This document shows, piece by piece, positions 36,045 to 45,550 of a stretch of 64,000 nt of DNA. Under the pieces are notes generated by a model. The model was not told the DNA's origin. It ran no database searches and saw only the letters and a program-made list of their open reading frames with translations. The stretch is taken from the NCBI RefSeq assembly GCF_023509015.1, contig NZ_CP094975.1, forward strand, positions 5,697,501 through 5,761,500, given 5' to 3'. How positions within the stretch are numbered: position 1 is the first letter of the stretch; each line of letters starts with the position of its first letter. The stretch is from Pseudomonas abieticivorans. GTDB lineage: Bacteria > Pseudomonadota > Gammaproteobacteria > Pseudomonadales > Pseudomonadaceae. A program made the translations under genes and the position numbers.

Positions 36045-37376
36045 ATGACCCGACAATTGAAACTTGGCGCTATCCTGACCGGCGTCGGCACGGGCCAGGC
36101 CGACTGGCTGAGCCCCGAAATCCCTGGCGACGCCAGCGTCGACATCGACTGGTACCGTGAGCAGGCGCGCCAGGCGGAAGCTGCCAAGTTCGACCTGGTG
36201 TTCATCGTCGACAGCCCCTATATCACCGCCGATTCCGCCCCGCACTACCTCAACCGGCTGGAACCGTTGACGCTGCTGTCGGCCATCGCCGGCAGTACCT
36301 CGAAGATCGGCCTGGTGGCCACCCTGACCACCTCGTACACCGAGCCCTACAACGTGGCGCGCCAGTTTGCCTCGCTGGACCTGATCAGCCACGGCCGCGC
36401 TGGCTGGAACGTGGTGACCACGGGCCTTGAAGGGGCGGCCGGCAACTTCGGCCTGGAACAGCACATCGACCATGGCGAGCGCTACCGCCGGGCGCGCGAG
36501 CATGTCGAGGTGGTGCAGGGGCTGTGGAGCTCCTATCAAGCCGATGCCTTCCCGCGCGACAAGCAACGCAAGCAGTTCCTCGACCCCTCACGCCAACATC
36601 GCCTGGACCATCGTGGGGAATTTTTCTCGGTGACCGGGCCGTTGAACATCGGCCGCTCCAAGCAGGGTGAGCCGGTGATCTTCCAGGCTGGGATTTCCGA
36701 GTCGGGCAGGGCGCTGGCCGCCGACGTGGCCGAAGGCATTTTCGCCGGCGTCGATAACTTTGAAGACGCCCAGGCCTACTACCGCGACATCAAGCAGCGC
36801 ACCCAGGCCGCCGGGCGCAACCCGGAGCACGTGGTGATCTTGCCGGGCATCGCGCCGATCATTGCCGACACCGATGAACAAGCGCGCCTGCTGGAGCGCC
36901 AGTTGCACGGCGAACTGGACCTGAACAAGGCCCTGGCAGCCTTGGGGCGCCCCTTCAACTACCACGACTTCAAGCAGTACCCTTTGGACCAACCGTTTCC
37001 AGAACTGGGCGATTTGGGTAGCAACGGCTACCGCGGCCATGCCGAGCACATCAAGCAAGTGGCTCGCGAACAGGGCCTGACCTTGCGCCAGGCCGCCCTG
37101 CGCTTTGCCACGCCGTTTTCGCATTTTGTCGGCTCGCCGCAAACGGTGGCCAACGAGATCGAGCGCTGGTTCGTGGAAGGGGCCTCGGATGGCTTCAACA
37201 TCCGCCTGACCGCGCCCAGCGAGTTTGCCGCGTTTACCGAGAAGGTCCTGCCGCTGCTGCGAGCCAAGGGGCTGTTTCGCGAGGAGTACAGCCATGACAC
37301 GCTGCGTGGGCACTTGGGCTTGCCGGTGCCCGAGAATCGCCATGCACAGGCGCCGGCGCTTTCCATCGCGGTCTAG
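36045..37376 (+). CDS. LLM-class flavin-dependent monooxygenase (NtaA/SnaA/DszA family)
   Basis: A 443-residue FMNH2-dependent oxygenase. The N-terminal block LKLGAILTGVGTGQADWLSPE is followed by AKFDLVFIVDSPY, the SHGRAGWNVVTTG motif (RxGWNxVT) and EHVEVVQGLWSSY, all diagnostic of the NtaA family that cleaves aminocarboxylates, sulfur heterocycles or similar compounds. It needs a flavin reductase encoded elsewhere. It is coupled to the upstream aldolase gene; a REPIN and the TonB receptor follow. Confidence 0.9.
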   Translation: MTRQLKLGAILTGVGTGQADWLSPEIPGDASVDIDWYREQARQAEAAKFDLVFIVDSPYITADSAPHYLNRLEPLTLLSAIAGSTSKIGLVATLTTSYTEPYNVARQFASLDLISHGRAGWNVVTTGLEGAAGNFGLEQHIDHGERYRRAREHVEVVQGLWSSYQADAFPRDKQRKQFLDPSRQHRLDHRGEFFSVTGPLNIGRSKQGEPVIFQAGISESGRALAADVAEGIFAGVDNFEDAQAYYRDIKQRTQAAGRNPEHVVILPGIAPIIADTDEQARLLERQLHGELDLNKALAALGRPFNYHDFKQYPLDQPFPELGDLGSNGYRGHAEHIKQVAREQGLTLRQAALRFATPFSHFVGSPQTVANEIERWFVEGASDGFNIRLTAPSEFAAFTEKVLPLLRAKGLFREEYSHDTLRGHLGLPVPENRHAQAPALSIAV

Positions 37377-37409
37377 CCACACCTCGCGCCACTAAAACGC
37401 AGGCTTTAC

Positions 37410-37493
37410 GTAGGAGCGGATTCATCCGCGAAAAGCGCCGCGCGGTTCTCCTGGGGGAACGCGGAGTGCTTTTCGCGGATGAATTCGCTCCTG
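37410..37493. repeat. REPIN (GGATTCATCC type) after the monooxygenase gene
   Basis: GTAGGAGCGGATTCATCCGC at the left is matched by TTCGCGGATGAATTCGCTCC at the right with an imperfect palindromic centre. The right copy carries one mismatch in its core (gaattcgc). It could protect the end of the aldolase-monooxygenase message. Confidence 0.87.
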
Positions 37494-37654
37494 CGGGCGC
37501 ATATAAAAACGTAAAATAATAAAATAAATTAATACAAGATTATACCAAAATAGAATTATACGACTCGATTTAATTCCCTTATTGTCATTTCCAACAGCCT
37601 ACCCCCGCCCACGGATGGTTCCCCAGCAACATTGGACGGGAGTTACCCGCAGGT
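37494..37654 (+). promoter_or_regulatory. AT-rich promoter region of the TonB receptor-ABC operon
   Basis: About 90 bp (roughly 37500-37590) are strongly AT-rich (AAAACGTAAAATAATAAAAT, then AATTAATACAAGATTATACC), unlike the GC-rich surroundings. Several -10-like hexamers (TATACC, TATACG) occur. It probably carries the promoter for the receptor gene and sulfur-, iron- or LysR-responsive sites; none could be assigned with confidence. Confidence 0.45.
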
Positions 37655-40048
37655 ATGCACACCACCTCTTCTCTGGCCCTGGCAATCAGCAGCGCATTGC
37701 TGGCCAGCAACGCCTTCGCCGCCAATGACGACACCTTGAGCACTGTAGTCGTCACCGGCAACCGTGGCGCCGAACAGCGCACCGTGACCAGCAGCCCGGT
37801 ACCGATCGACGTGGTCAGTGCCAAGCAATTGCAAGCCACCGGCAAGCCCGGCTTGATGGAAGCCCTGAGCGCCAGCATTCCCTCGCTGTCGCTGCCGGAA
37901 AAAACCGGCTGGGACGCCAGTGGCATGGCCCGCGCACCCAACCTGCGTGGCATGAACGCCGCCCAAGTGCTGGTATTGGTCAACGGCAAGCGCCGCCACA
38001 CCAGCGCCACCCTGAACATCAACGGCATCAACACCGGCGCTGCGCCTGCGGACCTGGACTTCATCCCCATCAGCGCCATCGACCACGTCGAAGTGCTGCG
38101 TGACGGCGCGGCGGCGCAGTACGGCTCTGATGCCATTGCAGGGGTGATCAACGTGATCCTCAAGGCCGACGCCAGCGGCACCTCGGTGACCAACGCCGGC
38201 CAAGGCTACGACGGCAAGAAGCAGACCGTGCAGCAAAGCCTGGACAAGGGCTGGGAGATTGGCGACGGCGGTATCGTCCACCTGAGCCTGGATGCACGCA
38301 GCCAGAACGATGACAACAAGGCCAGCGCCAACGGCTACAGCGTGGCCCAGGCCGGTGACCTGGCGGGCAAGTCGACCTACGGCGGCTACGGCACGCCCAA
38401 GCAGAACCTGCTGACGCTGGCCTACAACGCCGAGCTGCCGTTGGCCGATGATTTAAGCCTGTACTCGTTCACCACCTGGTCCAGGCGCAAGTCCGAGCAA
38501 GGCCAGAACTTCCGCCTGCCGACCATCACCAACACCATCACCACCGGCCCCAATGGTTACCCGGCCGGCTACGTGCCGGTGTGGACCATCGATGAGGACG
38601 ACTTCCAGGCAGCCTTCGGCGGCAAGGGCCAGGTGGGCGAGTGGGACTGGGATTTGTCCACCACCTACGGGCGCAACGAAGCAGAGCAGGGCACCTACCA
38701 CAACCAGAACCCGTCGCTGGGCGAGGCCACGCCCAACTCGTTCACCAATGGCACCTGGATTTCCACGCAGTTGACCACCAACCTGGACTTCCAGCGCAGC
38801 TACGACGTGGGCCTGGAAGACCCGCTATCGCTGTCCTGGGGCCTGGAGCACCGCCGCGATGGGTACCAAGTGCAGGCCGGCGACTACGCCTCCTACGCCG
38901 ACGGCGGCTATTGCGTGGCGCCGGGCAATTGCGCGTCCTCAGGCGCGCAGGTCACCAACGGCATTTCGCCGGACGAGGCCACCAGCGCCACCCGCAACAG
39001 CGTGGCCAGCTATATCGACGTGGGCATCAACCCGGTGCCGCAGTGGTACCTGGGCACCGCCTTGCGTTACGAGCATTACAACGAAGGCGTGGGCGCCACC
39101 CGCAGCGGCAAGCTGACCAGCCGCTACGATTTCACCCCGGCCTTTGCCATTCGCGGTACCGTGAGCAATGGTTTCCGTGCACCGAGCCTGGCCGACAGCC
39201 TGTTCAGTGCGCGCTCCACCACCTATGGGGTGGTCGATGGCGTGTACCAGTCGATCAACTATGGCGTGCTGCCCGTGGACTCGGCGGCGGCCAAGGCCCT
39301 GGGCGCGACGTCGCTCAAACCTGAGCGCTCGACCAACTTCAGCCTGGGCTTCACCTTTACCCCGACCGACGATTTCACCCTGACCACCGATGCCTACGTG
39401 GTGAACATCCGTGACCGCATCACCCTGACCGGCACGCTGCTGGGCGACGAAGTCACCCAAGTGCTGCAAAGCAACGGGATCAACTCCACGTCGGGTGGGC
39501 AGTACTTCCTCAACGGTGCCGACACCCGTACCAAGGGCGTGGATGTGGTCAGCAATTACAGCCAGGACCTGGGAGCCTGGGGCTCGCTGAAATACACCGC
39601 GGCCTTCAACTGGAACCAGACCGAGATCCTTAGCTACAAGGCCACCACCGACATCGGCGGCACCCCCTATGAGCTGATGAACCGCGAGGCGCGCAACCTG
39701 CTCACCGGCGTGCAGCCCAAGACCAAGCTGATCTTGGGCGGCGACTGGAGCATCGACAAGTTCAACGTCAACCTGGCCTTCACCCGCTACGGCGCTTACA
39801 AAGAGGTCAATGCCTCGTCCGATCGCTCCCTGGACCGCATCTACGGCGCGCAGTGGATCACCGACCTTGACGTGGGCTACCGGCTGACCAAAGACCTGAG
39901 TGTCGCGGTCGGCGCCAAGAACCTGTTCGACGAGTACCCCAAGAAACAGGGGGTGCCCTCCAGCACCATGGTCAGTAGCTACGGCGTGTACTCCCCGTAC
40001 GGTTTTACCGGTGGCTACTACTACACCCGCCTGACCTACGCCTTCTGA
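37655..40048 (+). CDS. TonB-dependent outer-membrane receptor
   Basis: A 797-residue protein. A signal peptide ends at NAFAA, followed directly by a TonB-box-like STVVVTGNRG. The plug has GMNAAQVLVLVNGKRRHTSA, with VLVLVNGKR being the usual strand, and EVLRDGAAAQYGSDAIAGVINVIL. The barrel ends in LTYAF. Receptors of this subgroup (iron complex or small organic nutrient) need TonB-ExbBD energy. The following genes encode an ABC importer and an amine oxidase, so it likely imports the same nutrient; no siderophore genes are near. Confidence 0.92.
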   Translation: MHTTSSLALAISSALLASNAFAANDDTLSTVVVTGNRGAEQRTVTSSPVPIDVVSAKQLQATGKPGLMEALSASIPSLSLPEKTGWDASGMARAPNLRGMNAAQVLVLVNGKRRHTSATLNINGINTGAAPADLDFIPISAIDHVEVLRDGAAAQYGSDAIAGVINVILKADASGTSVTNAGQGYDGKKQTVQQSLDKGWEIGDGGIVHLSLDARSQNDDNKASANGYSVAQAGDLAGKSTYGGYGTPKQNLLTLAYNAELPLADDLSLYSFTTWSRRKSEQGQNFRLPTITNTITTGPNGYPAGYVPVWTIDEDDFQAAFGGKGQVGEWDWDLSTTYGRNEAEQGTYHNQNPSLGEATPNSFTNGTWISTQLTTNLDFQRSYDVGLEDPLSLSWGLEHRRDGYQVQAGDYASYADGGYCVAPGNCASSGAQVTNGISPDEATSATRNSVASYIDVGINPVPQWYLGTALRYEHYNEGVGATRSGKLTSRYDFTPAFAIRGTVSNGFRAPSLADSLFSARSTTYGVVDGVYQSINYGVLPVDSAAAKALGATSLKPERSTNFSLGFTFTPTDDFTLTTDAYVVNIRDRITLTGTLLGDEVTQVLQSNGINSTSGGQYFLNGADTRTKGVDVVSNYSQDLGAWGSLKYTAAFNWNQTEILSYKATTDIGGTPYELMNREARNLLTGVQPKTKLILGGDWSIDKFNVNLAFTRYGAYKEVNASSDRSLDRIYGAQWITDLDVGYRLTKDLSVAVGAKNLFDEYPKKQGVPSSTMVSSYGVYSPYGFTGGYYYTRLTYAF

Positions 40049-40064
40049 CATGCGAGGAACCGCC

Positions 40065-41009
40065 ATGCCCACTGTATTGGAAAGCTACGCCTACACCCGT
40101 GAAACCCAGGCACCGGCCACTCAGGCTTTGCGCATCGTGCCCGCGCGTCACCCCTGGCGCTGGCTGGGCTCGGCCTTCGCCGCACTGGTGCTGCTAGGCA
40201 TCGGCCATTCCCTGGCCACCAACCCGCGTTGGGAGTGGGGGGTGTTTGCCCATTGGTTCTTCGCGCCCTCGGTGCTCAAGGGCCTGGGCCAGACCTTGCT
40301 GCTGACCTTGCTCAGCACGCTGCTTAGCGCAGTGCTGGGCACAGGCCTGGCGTTGGCGCGGTTGTCCAGGTCGCCGCTGCTGTCGTCGCTGGCGTGGGGC
40401 TACATCTGGTTCTTCCGCTCGCTGCCGGCGTTGCTGGTACTGATCATCCTCTACAACTTCGCCTACCTGTACGACCACATCACCCTGGCGGTGCCCTTTA
40501 CCCAGCAGGTACTGGCGCAGTGGTCGACCGTGGATGTGCTTAGCCAGTTCACCGTGGCGGTGCTGGGCCTGGGGATGATGCAGGCGGCATACACCGCCGA
40601 GATCATCCGCGGCGGCATCATCGGCGTCGACCCCGGCCAGCACGAGGCCGCCGCCGCGCTAGGGCTACCCAGCCACCGGCGGATTTTCCGGATCATCCTG
40701 CCCCAGGCATTGCGCTCCATCGTGCCGACCGGCTTCAACGAAATCATCGGCCTGGTCAAGGGCACCTCGATCGTCTACGTGCTGGCCTTGCCGGAGCTGT
40801 TCTACACCGTGCAGGTGATCTACAACCGCACCCAGGCGGTGATCCCGCTGCTGATCGTGGCCACGGTCTGGTACCTGCTGATCACCACCGTGCTGACCAG
40901 CGCCCAGTACTACATCGAACGCTACTTTGCCCGCGGCGCGGTGCGGGTGTTGCCGCCCACGCCGCTGCAACGCCTGCGCGGCTGGTTCAAGGAGAAGGCC
41001 CATGGCTGA
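40065..41009 (+). CDS. Polar amino-acid ABC transporter permease
   Basis: A 314-residue permease. ATG 40065 has GAGGAA at 40054. About 55 N-terminal cytosolic residues precede the first TM. The core includes [20 protein letters not shown] and the EAA loop [25 protein letters not shown]. It carries both halves in one polypeptide or works as a homodimer, since only one permease gene is present. It is 16 bp after the TonB receptor gene. Confidence 0.9.
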   Translation: MPTVLESYAYTRETQAPATQALRIVPARHPWRWLGSAFAALVLLGIGHSLATNPRWEWGVFAHWFFAPSVLKGLGQTLLLTLLSTLLSAVLGTGLALARLSRSPLLSSLAWGYIWFFRSLPALLVLIILYNFAYLYDHITLAVPFTQQVLAQWSTVDVLSQFTVAVLGLGMMQAAYTAEIIRGGIIGVDPGQHEAAAALGLPSHRRIFRIILPQALRSIVPTGFNEIIGLVKGTSIVYVLALPELFYTVQVIYNRTQAVIPLLIVATVWYLLITTVLTSAQYYIERYFARGAVRVLPPTPLQRLRGWFKEKAHG

Positions 41010-41784
41010 CGCCACCACCGTGCGCGCCGGACGCATCCAGATCCAGGGCGTGAGCAAACACTACGGCGCACAGGCGGTGTTGAAGAACATCGACCTGACC
41101 ATCGAGCCTGGCCAGGTGACGGTGATCCTCGGGCCCTCGGGCTCGGGCAAGTCGACCCTGCTGCGCACCCTCAACCACCTGGAGAAGATCGACGCCGGGC
41201 ACATCACCATCGACGGTGAATACGTGGGCTACCGGCGCAAGGGCCACCTGCTGTATGAGCTCAAGGAGCGCGAAGTGCTCAAACGGCGCATCGAGGTGGG
41301 CTTTGTGTTCCAGAACTTCAACTTGTTCGCGCACCTCACGGCCCTGGAGAACATCAGCGAAGCGCCCCTGGCGCACAAGCTCTGGACCCCGGCCAATGCG
41401 CGCACAAAAGGCCTGGAACTGTTGGGCAAGGTGGGCCTGGCCGAGAAAGCCGATGCCTACCCGAGGCAGCTGTCCGGCGGCCAGCAACAGCGTGTGGCCA
41501 TCGCTCGCGCATTGGCACTGAACCCCAAGGTAATGCTGTTCGATGAGCCGACCTCGGCCCTGGACCCGGAGCTGGTAGGCGAGGTGCTGGACGTGATCAA
41601 GCAGTTGGCAAGCCTGGGCACCACCCTGGTGGTGGTCACCCACGAGATCGGTTTCGCCCGCGAGGTGGCCGACCACGTGGTGTTTCTGTGCGACGGCGAG
41701 CTGATCGAGCAGGGCCCGCCGCACCAGGTTTTCGAACACCCGCGACACCCGCGCACCGCTGCCTTCCTGGGCAAGGTGCTGTAA
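41002..41784 (+). CDS. Polar amino-acid ABC transporter ATPase
   Basis: A 260-residue ATPase overlapping the permease by 8 bp. Walker A is GPSGSGKST, the Q-loop is [11 protein letters not shown], the signature is LSGGQQQR and Walker B is [14 protein letters not shown]. An insertion after Walker A ([19 protein letters not shown]) distinguishes it from GlnQ and resembles ATPases of the HisP-like branch. It energises the adjacent permease. Confidence 0.92.
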   Translation: MADATTVRAGRIQIQGVSKHYGAQAVLKNIDLTIEPGQVTVILGPSGSGKSTLLRTLNHLEKIDAGHITIDGEYVGYRRKGHLLYELKEREVLKRRIEVGFVFQNFNLFAHLTALENISEAPLAHKLWTPANARTKGLELLGKVGLAEKADAYPRQLSGGQQQRVAIARALALNPKVMLFDEPTSALDPELVGEVLDVIKQLASLGTTLVVVTHEIGFAREVADHVVFLCDGELIEQGPPHQVFEHPRHPRTAAFLGKVL

Positions 41785-41810
41785 ACCGCCACGTTAAAGG
41801 AATGACTGCC

Positions 41811-42734
41811 ATGTTCAAACGTTCCCTGTTAGCCCTGTTACTGAGCGCCAGTGCCAGCGGTGCCGTGCTGGCCGACACGGTCAAGGAGTTCGACCTGAGC
41901 CCCGACCAGCCGCCTATCGTCACACCGCCCAATGCCGCGGCCATCAAGCAGATCCCGGCGGGCTTCAAGTTCGCCGAGCCCGGTACCTTCACCGTGGCGG
42001 TGTCGGGCACGGCCAGCCCACCGTTGGCCCTGTTGGCCACTGATGACAAGACCACCATCGGTAGCGAAGCCGACACTGCCCGGTTGATCGCCGACAGCCT
42101 GGGCCTGAAGCTCAAGGTGCTGCAGGCCAGCTGGGAGGACTGGCCCCTGGGCGTGAGTTCCGGCAAGTACGACGCGGTGATCAGCAACGTGACGGTGACC
42201 GAGGCGCGCAAGCAGCGTTTTGACTTCGCCACCTACCGCCAGGACGTGCTGGGCTTCTATGTCAAATCGAGCAACGCCATCAGCGAGATCAAGCAAGCCA
42301 AGGACATCGCCGGGCTGAAGATCATCGTCGGCGCCGGCACCAACCAGGAAAAAGTCTTGCTGGCCTGGAACGAGGCCAACGAAAAGGCCGGCATCGCCCC
42401 GGCCACCCTGGCCTATTACGACGACCAGGCGGCCTCGACCCTGGCCTTGCAGTCGGGCCGGGTGGATGCGCTGTTCGCACCCAACTCGGTGCTGTCCTAC
42501 GCCGCCAGCCTGCGCGGCGGTATCAAGTTGGTTGGCTTGGTGAACGGCGGCTGGCCGCTGAAGGCCGACATCGCCGTGACCACCCGCAAGGGCAACGGCC
42601 TGGTAGCACCGATCCACACCGCGCTGGAAGGCGCCATCGCCGGCGGGCAGTACGCCCAGGTGCTGCAACGCTGGGGCCTGGTCGTGGAGGGCATCGACCA
42701 TTCGCAAATCAACCCACCGGGCCTGCCGGACTGA
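41811..42734 (+). CDS. ABC transporter periplasmic binding protein (SBP_bac_3)
   Basis: A 307-residue protein; ATG 41811 is placed about ten bases after AAAGGA (ATG 41802 is too close). The signal peptide ends at AVLAD. The mature N-terminus is longer than usual before the first lobe (about 40 residues), then has the SBP_bac_3 pattern SNVTVTEARKQRFDFATYRQDVLGF. Its ligand pocket differs from that of the 29575 protein, and the nearby amine oxidase suggests an amine- or amino-group-bearing ligand. Confidence 0.88.
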   Translation: MFKRSLLALLLSASASGAVLADTVKEFDLSPDQPPIVTPPNAAAIKQIPAGFKFAEPGTFTVAVSGTASPPLALLATDDKTTIGSEADTARLIADSLGLKLKVLQASWEDWPLGVSSGKYDAVISNVTVTEARKQRFDFATYRQDVLGFYVKSSNAISEIKQAKDIAGLKIIVGAGTNQEKVLLAWNEANEKAGIAPATLAYYDDQAASTLALQSGRVDALFAPNSVLSYAASLRGGIKLVGLVNGGWPLKADIAVTTRKGNGLVAPIHTALEGAIAGGQYAQVLQRWGLVVEGIDHSQINPPGLPD

Positions 42735-42750
42735 GCAAGGAGCAACAGAC

Positions 42751-44331
42751 ATGGCATTGACTCGACGTGAAGCGCTTTCAACCCTGAGCGCAGTGGGCGG
42801 TGAGCCTGCGGCGCAGGCGGCCTTGGGGGCATTGGGCCTGGGCCCTTCGGGGCATTTGCAATACCAGAAACTGGACTATGGCAAGGCCGCCGGGCAGGGC
42901 ACCCGGGTGTTGATCCTGGGCGCCGGCATCGCTGGGCTGGTGGCGGCGCTGGAGCTCAAGCGCGCCGGTTTCCAGGTACAGGTGCTCGAAGCGCGCAAGC
43001 GCACCGGTGGGCGTAACTGGAGCCTGCGCCATGGCGACCAGGTTGACTACCTGGACGGTCGCAGTCAAACCGTGAGCTACGCCGAAGGCTTGTATTTCAA
43101 CGCCGGGCCGGCGCGCCTGCCCAGCCAGCACAAGACCCTGCTGGACTACTGCAGCGAGCTGAACGTGCCGCTGGAGGTGCTGATCAACAGCAGCCACGGC
43201 GCGCGCCTGCGGCCCGATTTGCAGCAGCCAGCCTACACCGTGCGCCAGGCCAAGAATGATACGCGCGGGCAGGTGTCCGGCCTGCTGGCGCGCGCGGTGC
43301 AGCGCGACGCTCTGGATGATCAACTGAGCAGCGAAGAGCGCGCGCGCCTGCTGGCGTTCCTCAAGGACTACGGCGACCTGTCGGACGAGCTGGTGTACGA
43401 AGGCAGCATTCGCTCCGGCCATGGCGTGGCCGACCGTGCCCCCGGTGCGATGCCGGGCAAGGGCGCGCCGCTGGCCTTGGACCGCCTGCTGCACCCGCAA
43501 CTGTGGGGCGCCTTGCTGCACACCGAATACCCGGAATTTTCCGCCACCATGTTCCAGCCGGTAGGCGGCATGGACCGCATCAGCCAGGCCTTCCACCAGC
43601 GCTTGCAGGATGAGGTGCAATTGGGCGCCCAGGTGCGGCAGATTCGCCAACTGCAGGACGGCGTGGCGGTGACGTATCACGACCTGGCCAGCGGGCGCGA
43701 GCAAGTGGTGCGCGCCGACTACCTGGTCTCGACCATCCCGCTGCCTTTGCTGGCCAAGCTCGACACCGACTTCAGCGAGCCCTTCAAGGCGGCGCTGCGC
43801 AGCACCCGCAACGACCAGGCAACCAAGGTGGCCTGGCAGGCGCCGCGCTTCTGGGAACAGCAGGACCGCATTTATGGCGGGCTGTCGTGGCTGGACCACC
43901 CGGCGCGGATCCTCTGGTACCCCAGCAACAACCTCAACCACGCACAAGGGCTGCTGGTGGCCGGCTACGTGACTGGGGAGGGCGCGGCTGCATTCGGCCA
44001 GCAACCCTTAGCCGATCAATACGCAGCCTCTGCCCAGGCGGTGGAGTTGCTGCACCCAGGTCAAGCCGAAAAACTGCGTCACCCGCTGGCCGTGTCCTGG
44101 GAGCAGGTGCCGTTCAGCGAGGGGCCGTGGTTGCAACGCGAGCATTTTCCAGCCGATGCCCATGCGTTGCTGGAAGAACCCCAGGGCCGGGTGTATTTGG
44201 CCAGCGACGGGCTGGTGCAAAACGGCGTCGGCATCTGGCAGGAGTCGGCGGCCAACTCGGCGCGCCGGGTGGTCGGGCAATTGGCCAAACACGTCATCGA
44301 ACAACGCCACGCTGCGGCCAGCCTTTCCTGA
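42751..44331 (+). CDS. FAD-dependent flavin monoamine/L-amino-acid oxidase
   Basis: A 526-residue enzyme. The N-terminus (LTRREALSTLSAVGG) is weakly Tat-like with twin Arg but only moderately hydrophobic, so location is uncertain. The FAD-binding Rossmann fold is VLILGAGIAGLVAALELKRAG, followed by RTGGRNWS and late YLASDGL. Family members oxidise amines or amino acids to imines, releasing peroxide. Its gene lies between an ABC importer and a RidA gene, so it probably oxidises the imported compound and RidA clears the imine. Confidence 0.88.
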   Translation: MALTRREALSTLSAVGGEPAAQAALGALGLGPSGHLQYQKLDYGKAAGQGTRVLILGAGIAGLVAALELKRAGFQVQVLEARKRTGGRNWSLRHGDQVDYLDGRSQTVSYAEGLYFNAGPARLPSQHKTLLDYCSELNVPLEVLINSSHGARLRPDLQQPAYTVRQAKNDTRGQVSGLLARAVQRDALDDQLSSEERARLLAFLKDYGDLSDELVYEGSIRSGHGVADRAPGAMPGKGAPLALDRLLHPQLWGALLHTEYPEFSATMFQPVGGMDRISQAFHQRLQDEVQLGAQVRQIRQLQDGVAVTYHDLASGREQVVRADYLVSTIPLPLLAKLDTDFSEPFKAALRSTRNDQATKVAWQAPRFWEQQDRIYGGLSWLDHPARILWYPSNNLNHAQGLLVAGYVTGEGAAAFGQQPLADQYAASAQAVELLHPGQAEKLRHPLAVSWEQVPFSEGPWLQREHFPADAHALLEEPQGRVYLASDGLVQNGVGIWQESAANSARRVVGQLAKHVIEQRHAAASLS

Positions 44332-44360
44332 GCCGCCTTCATTGATCAAGGAGCCACACC

Positions 44361-44795
44361 ATGAGCCAAACCATCCAACGCGTCAGTGCCGGTGCCTTTC
44401 CGATTTCCCAGAGCGTGACCGTGAAGGCCTCGGCCAGCCTGACCTTCTTGAGCGGCGCCTTGCCCGATGTCGCCGACCCCAACGCCACGCCCGGCACGCC
44501 GGCCTCTTTCGGCAATACCGCGACCCAGACCGTGTCGGTGCTGCGCAAATTGCAGAAAGTGCTGCAGGCCCAAGACCTGGACCTGGGCGATATCGTGCAG
44601 CTTCGGGTATTTCTGGTGGGCGCCGAAGAGCTGGGCGGGCGTCTGGACTTTGCCGGCCTGCAAGAGGGCTACACGCAGTTTTTCGGCACCGCCGAGCAGC
44701 CGAACAAACCCGCGCGCACCGCCGTGCAGGTGGCGGCGTTGCCGTTGCCGGGGGCGCTGGTGGAGATCGACGCCATCGCCGCACGCCAAGGGTGA
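44361..44795 (+). CDS. RidA-family imine/enamine deaminase
   Basis: A 144-residue protein with the RidA core: NTATQTVSVLRKLQKVLQ, VQLRVFLVG and the catalytic-Arg region KPARTAVQVAALPLPGALVEIDAIA. RidA hydrolyses reactive 2-imino acids to oxo acids and ammonia. The position 29 bp after a flavin amine oxidase gene gives a clear job, clearing the imine that enzyme makes. Confidence 0.9.
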   Translation: MSQTIQRVSAGAFPISQSVTVKASASLTFLSGALPDVADPNATPGTPASFGNTATQTVSVLRKLQKVLQAQDLDLGDIVQLRVFLVGAEELGGRLDFAGLQEGYTQFFGTAEQPNKPARTAVQVAALPLPGALVEIDAIAARQG

Positions 44796-44899
44796 ATCAT
44801 CGCTTTTGGCAATGACCACTATCATTTCAATCACGTTCTCTTTGGCAGGGCGGGCGGCCACCATGGCAGTGCCTGCTCACACCCCAGGGAGAACACCCC

Positions 44900-45541
44900 A
44901 TGATGCCCAGAATCGCCTTGCTGCTGACCCTCGTTTCGGCCCTCGCCACCGGCGCTGTGTCGGCCGCCCCGCGTGCTGCCGAGCCCCATGATGGGTTGTT
45001 CCGCCCTGCCACCGTGCACTCCAGCGTCACCCTCAAGCACACCCAGAGCGTGGGCGTACTGGTGAGTGACGACACCCTGAGCAACATTGCCTACCTGGCC
45101 CGCTACCGCAGCGACGCCCAACGTGGGGTGAATACCCATGGCTTGGCGCCCGAGGTCAAGCAGGCCTATGTCGACAGCGCCGACCCGGACCTGGCCATCG
45201 CCTGGTTGAACAGCGCGCTGGAACAGCAGTTCGCCCAGGTCACCTTCTACCGCGACCTGGGGTCGCTGGTGGCCGCGCGGCCCGACGTGGTGGTGATGAT
45301 CGACAGCCGCAGCCAGTTGTTCAGCGAGCACAACGCCGACGTGCAAACCAACGTGACGGCGCAGTTCTTCGACGCCAACTTCGCCTACATCGGCAAGGCC
45401 GAGGGGCATGACGCGCTGCAGATGTCACCGCTTGAAGCGCGCCGGCAGGCGGCGCAGATCAGCCAGCAGCGGGTGGTGCAGATCAATGCGCTGCAGCGCT
45501 TCGATGCCTCGTTGCAGGCCTTGATCAAGGGGCAGGCGTGA
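44900..45541 (+). CDS. Secreted protein of unknown function
   Basis: A 213-residue protein with AGGGAG ten bases before the ATG. A signal peptide ends at VSAAPR. The mature part contains VTLKHTQSVGVLVSDDTLSNIAYLARYRS and an alternation of strands and helices ending in a Gln/Ala-rich helix (RRQAAQISQQRVVQINALQ, shown in part as RQAAQISQQR). No Cys, TM or known motif was recognised. It is monocistronic and convergent with the next gene. Confidence 0.72.
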   Translation: MMPRIALLLTLVSALATGAVSAAPRAAEPHDGLFRPATVHSSVTLKHTQSVGVLVSDDTLSNIAYLARYRSDAQRGVNTHGLAPEVKQAYVDSADPDLAIAWLNSALEQQFAQVTFYRDLGSLVAARPDVVVMIDSRSQLFSEHNADVQTNVTAQFFDANFAYIGKAEGHDALQMSPLEARRQAAQISQQRVVQINALQRFDASLQALIKGQA

Positions 45542-45550
45542 GGGCAGGCT

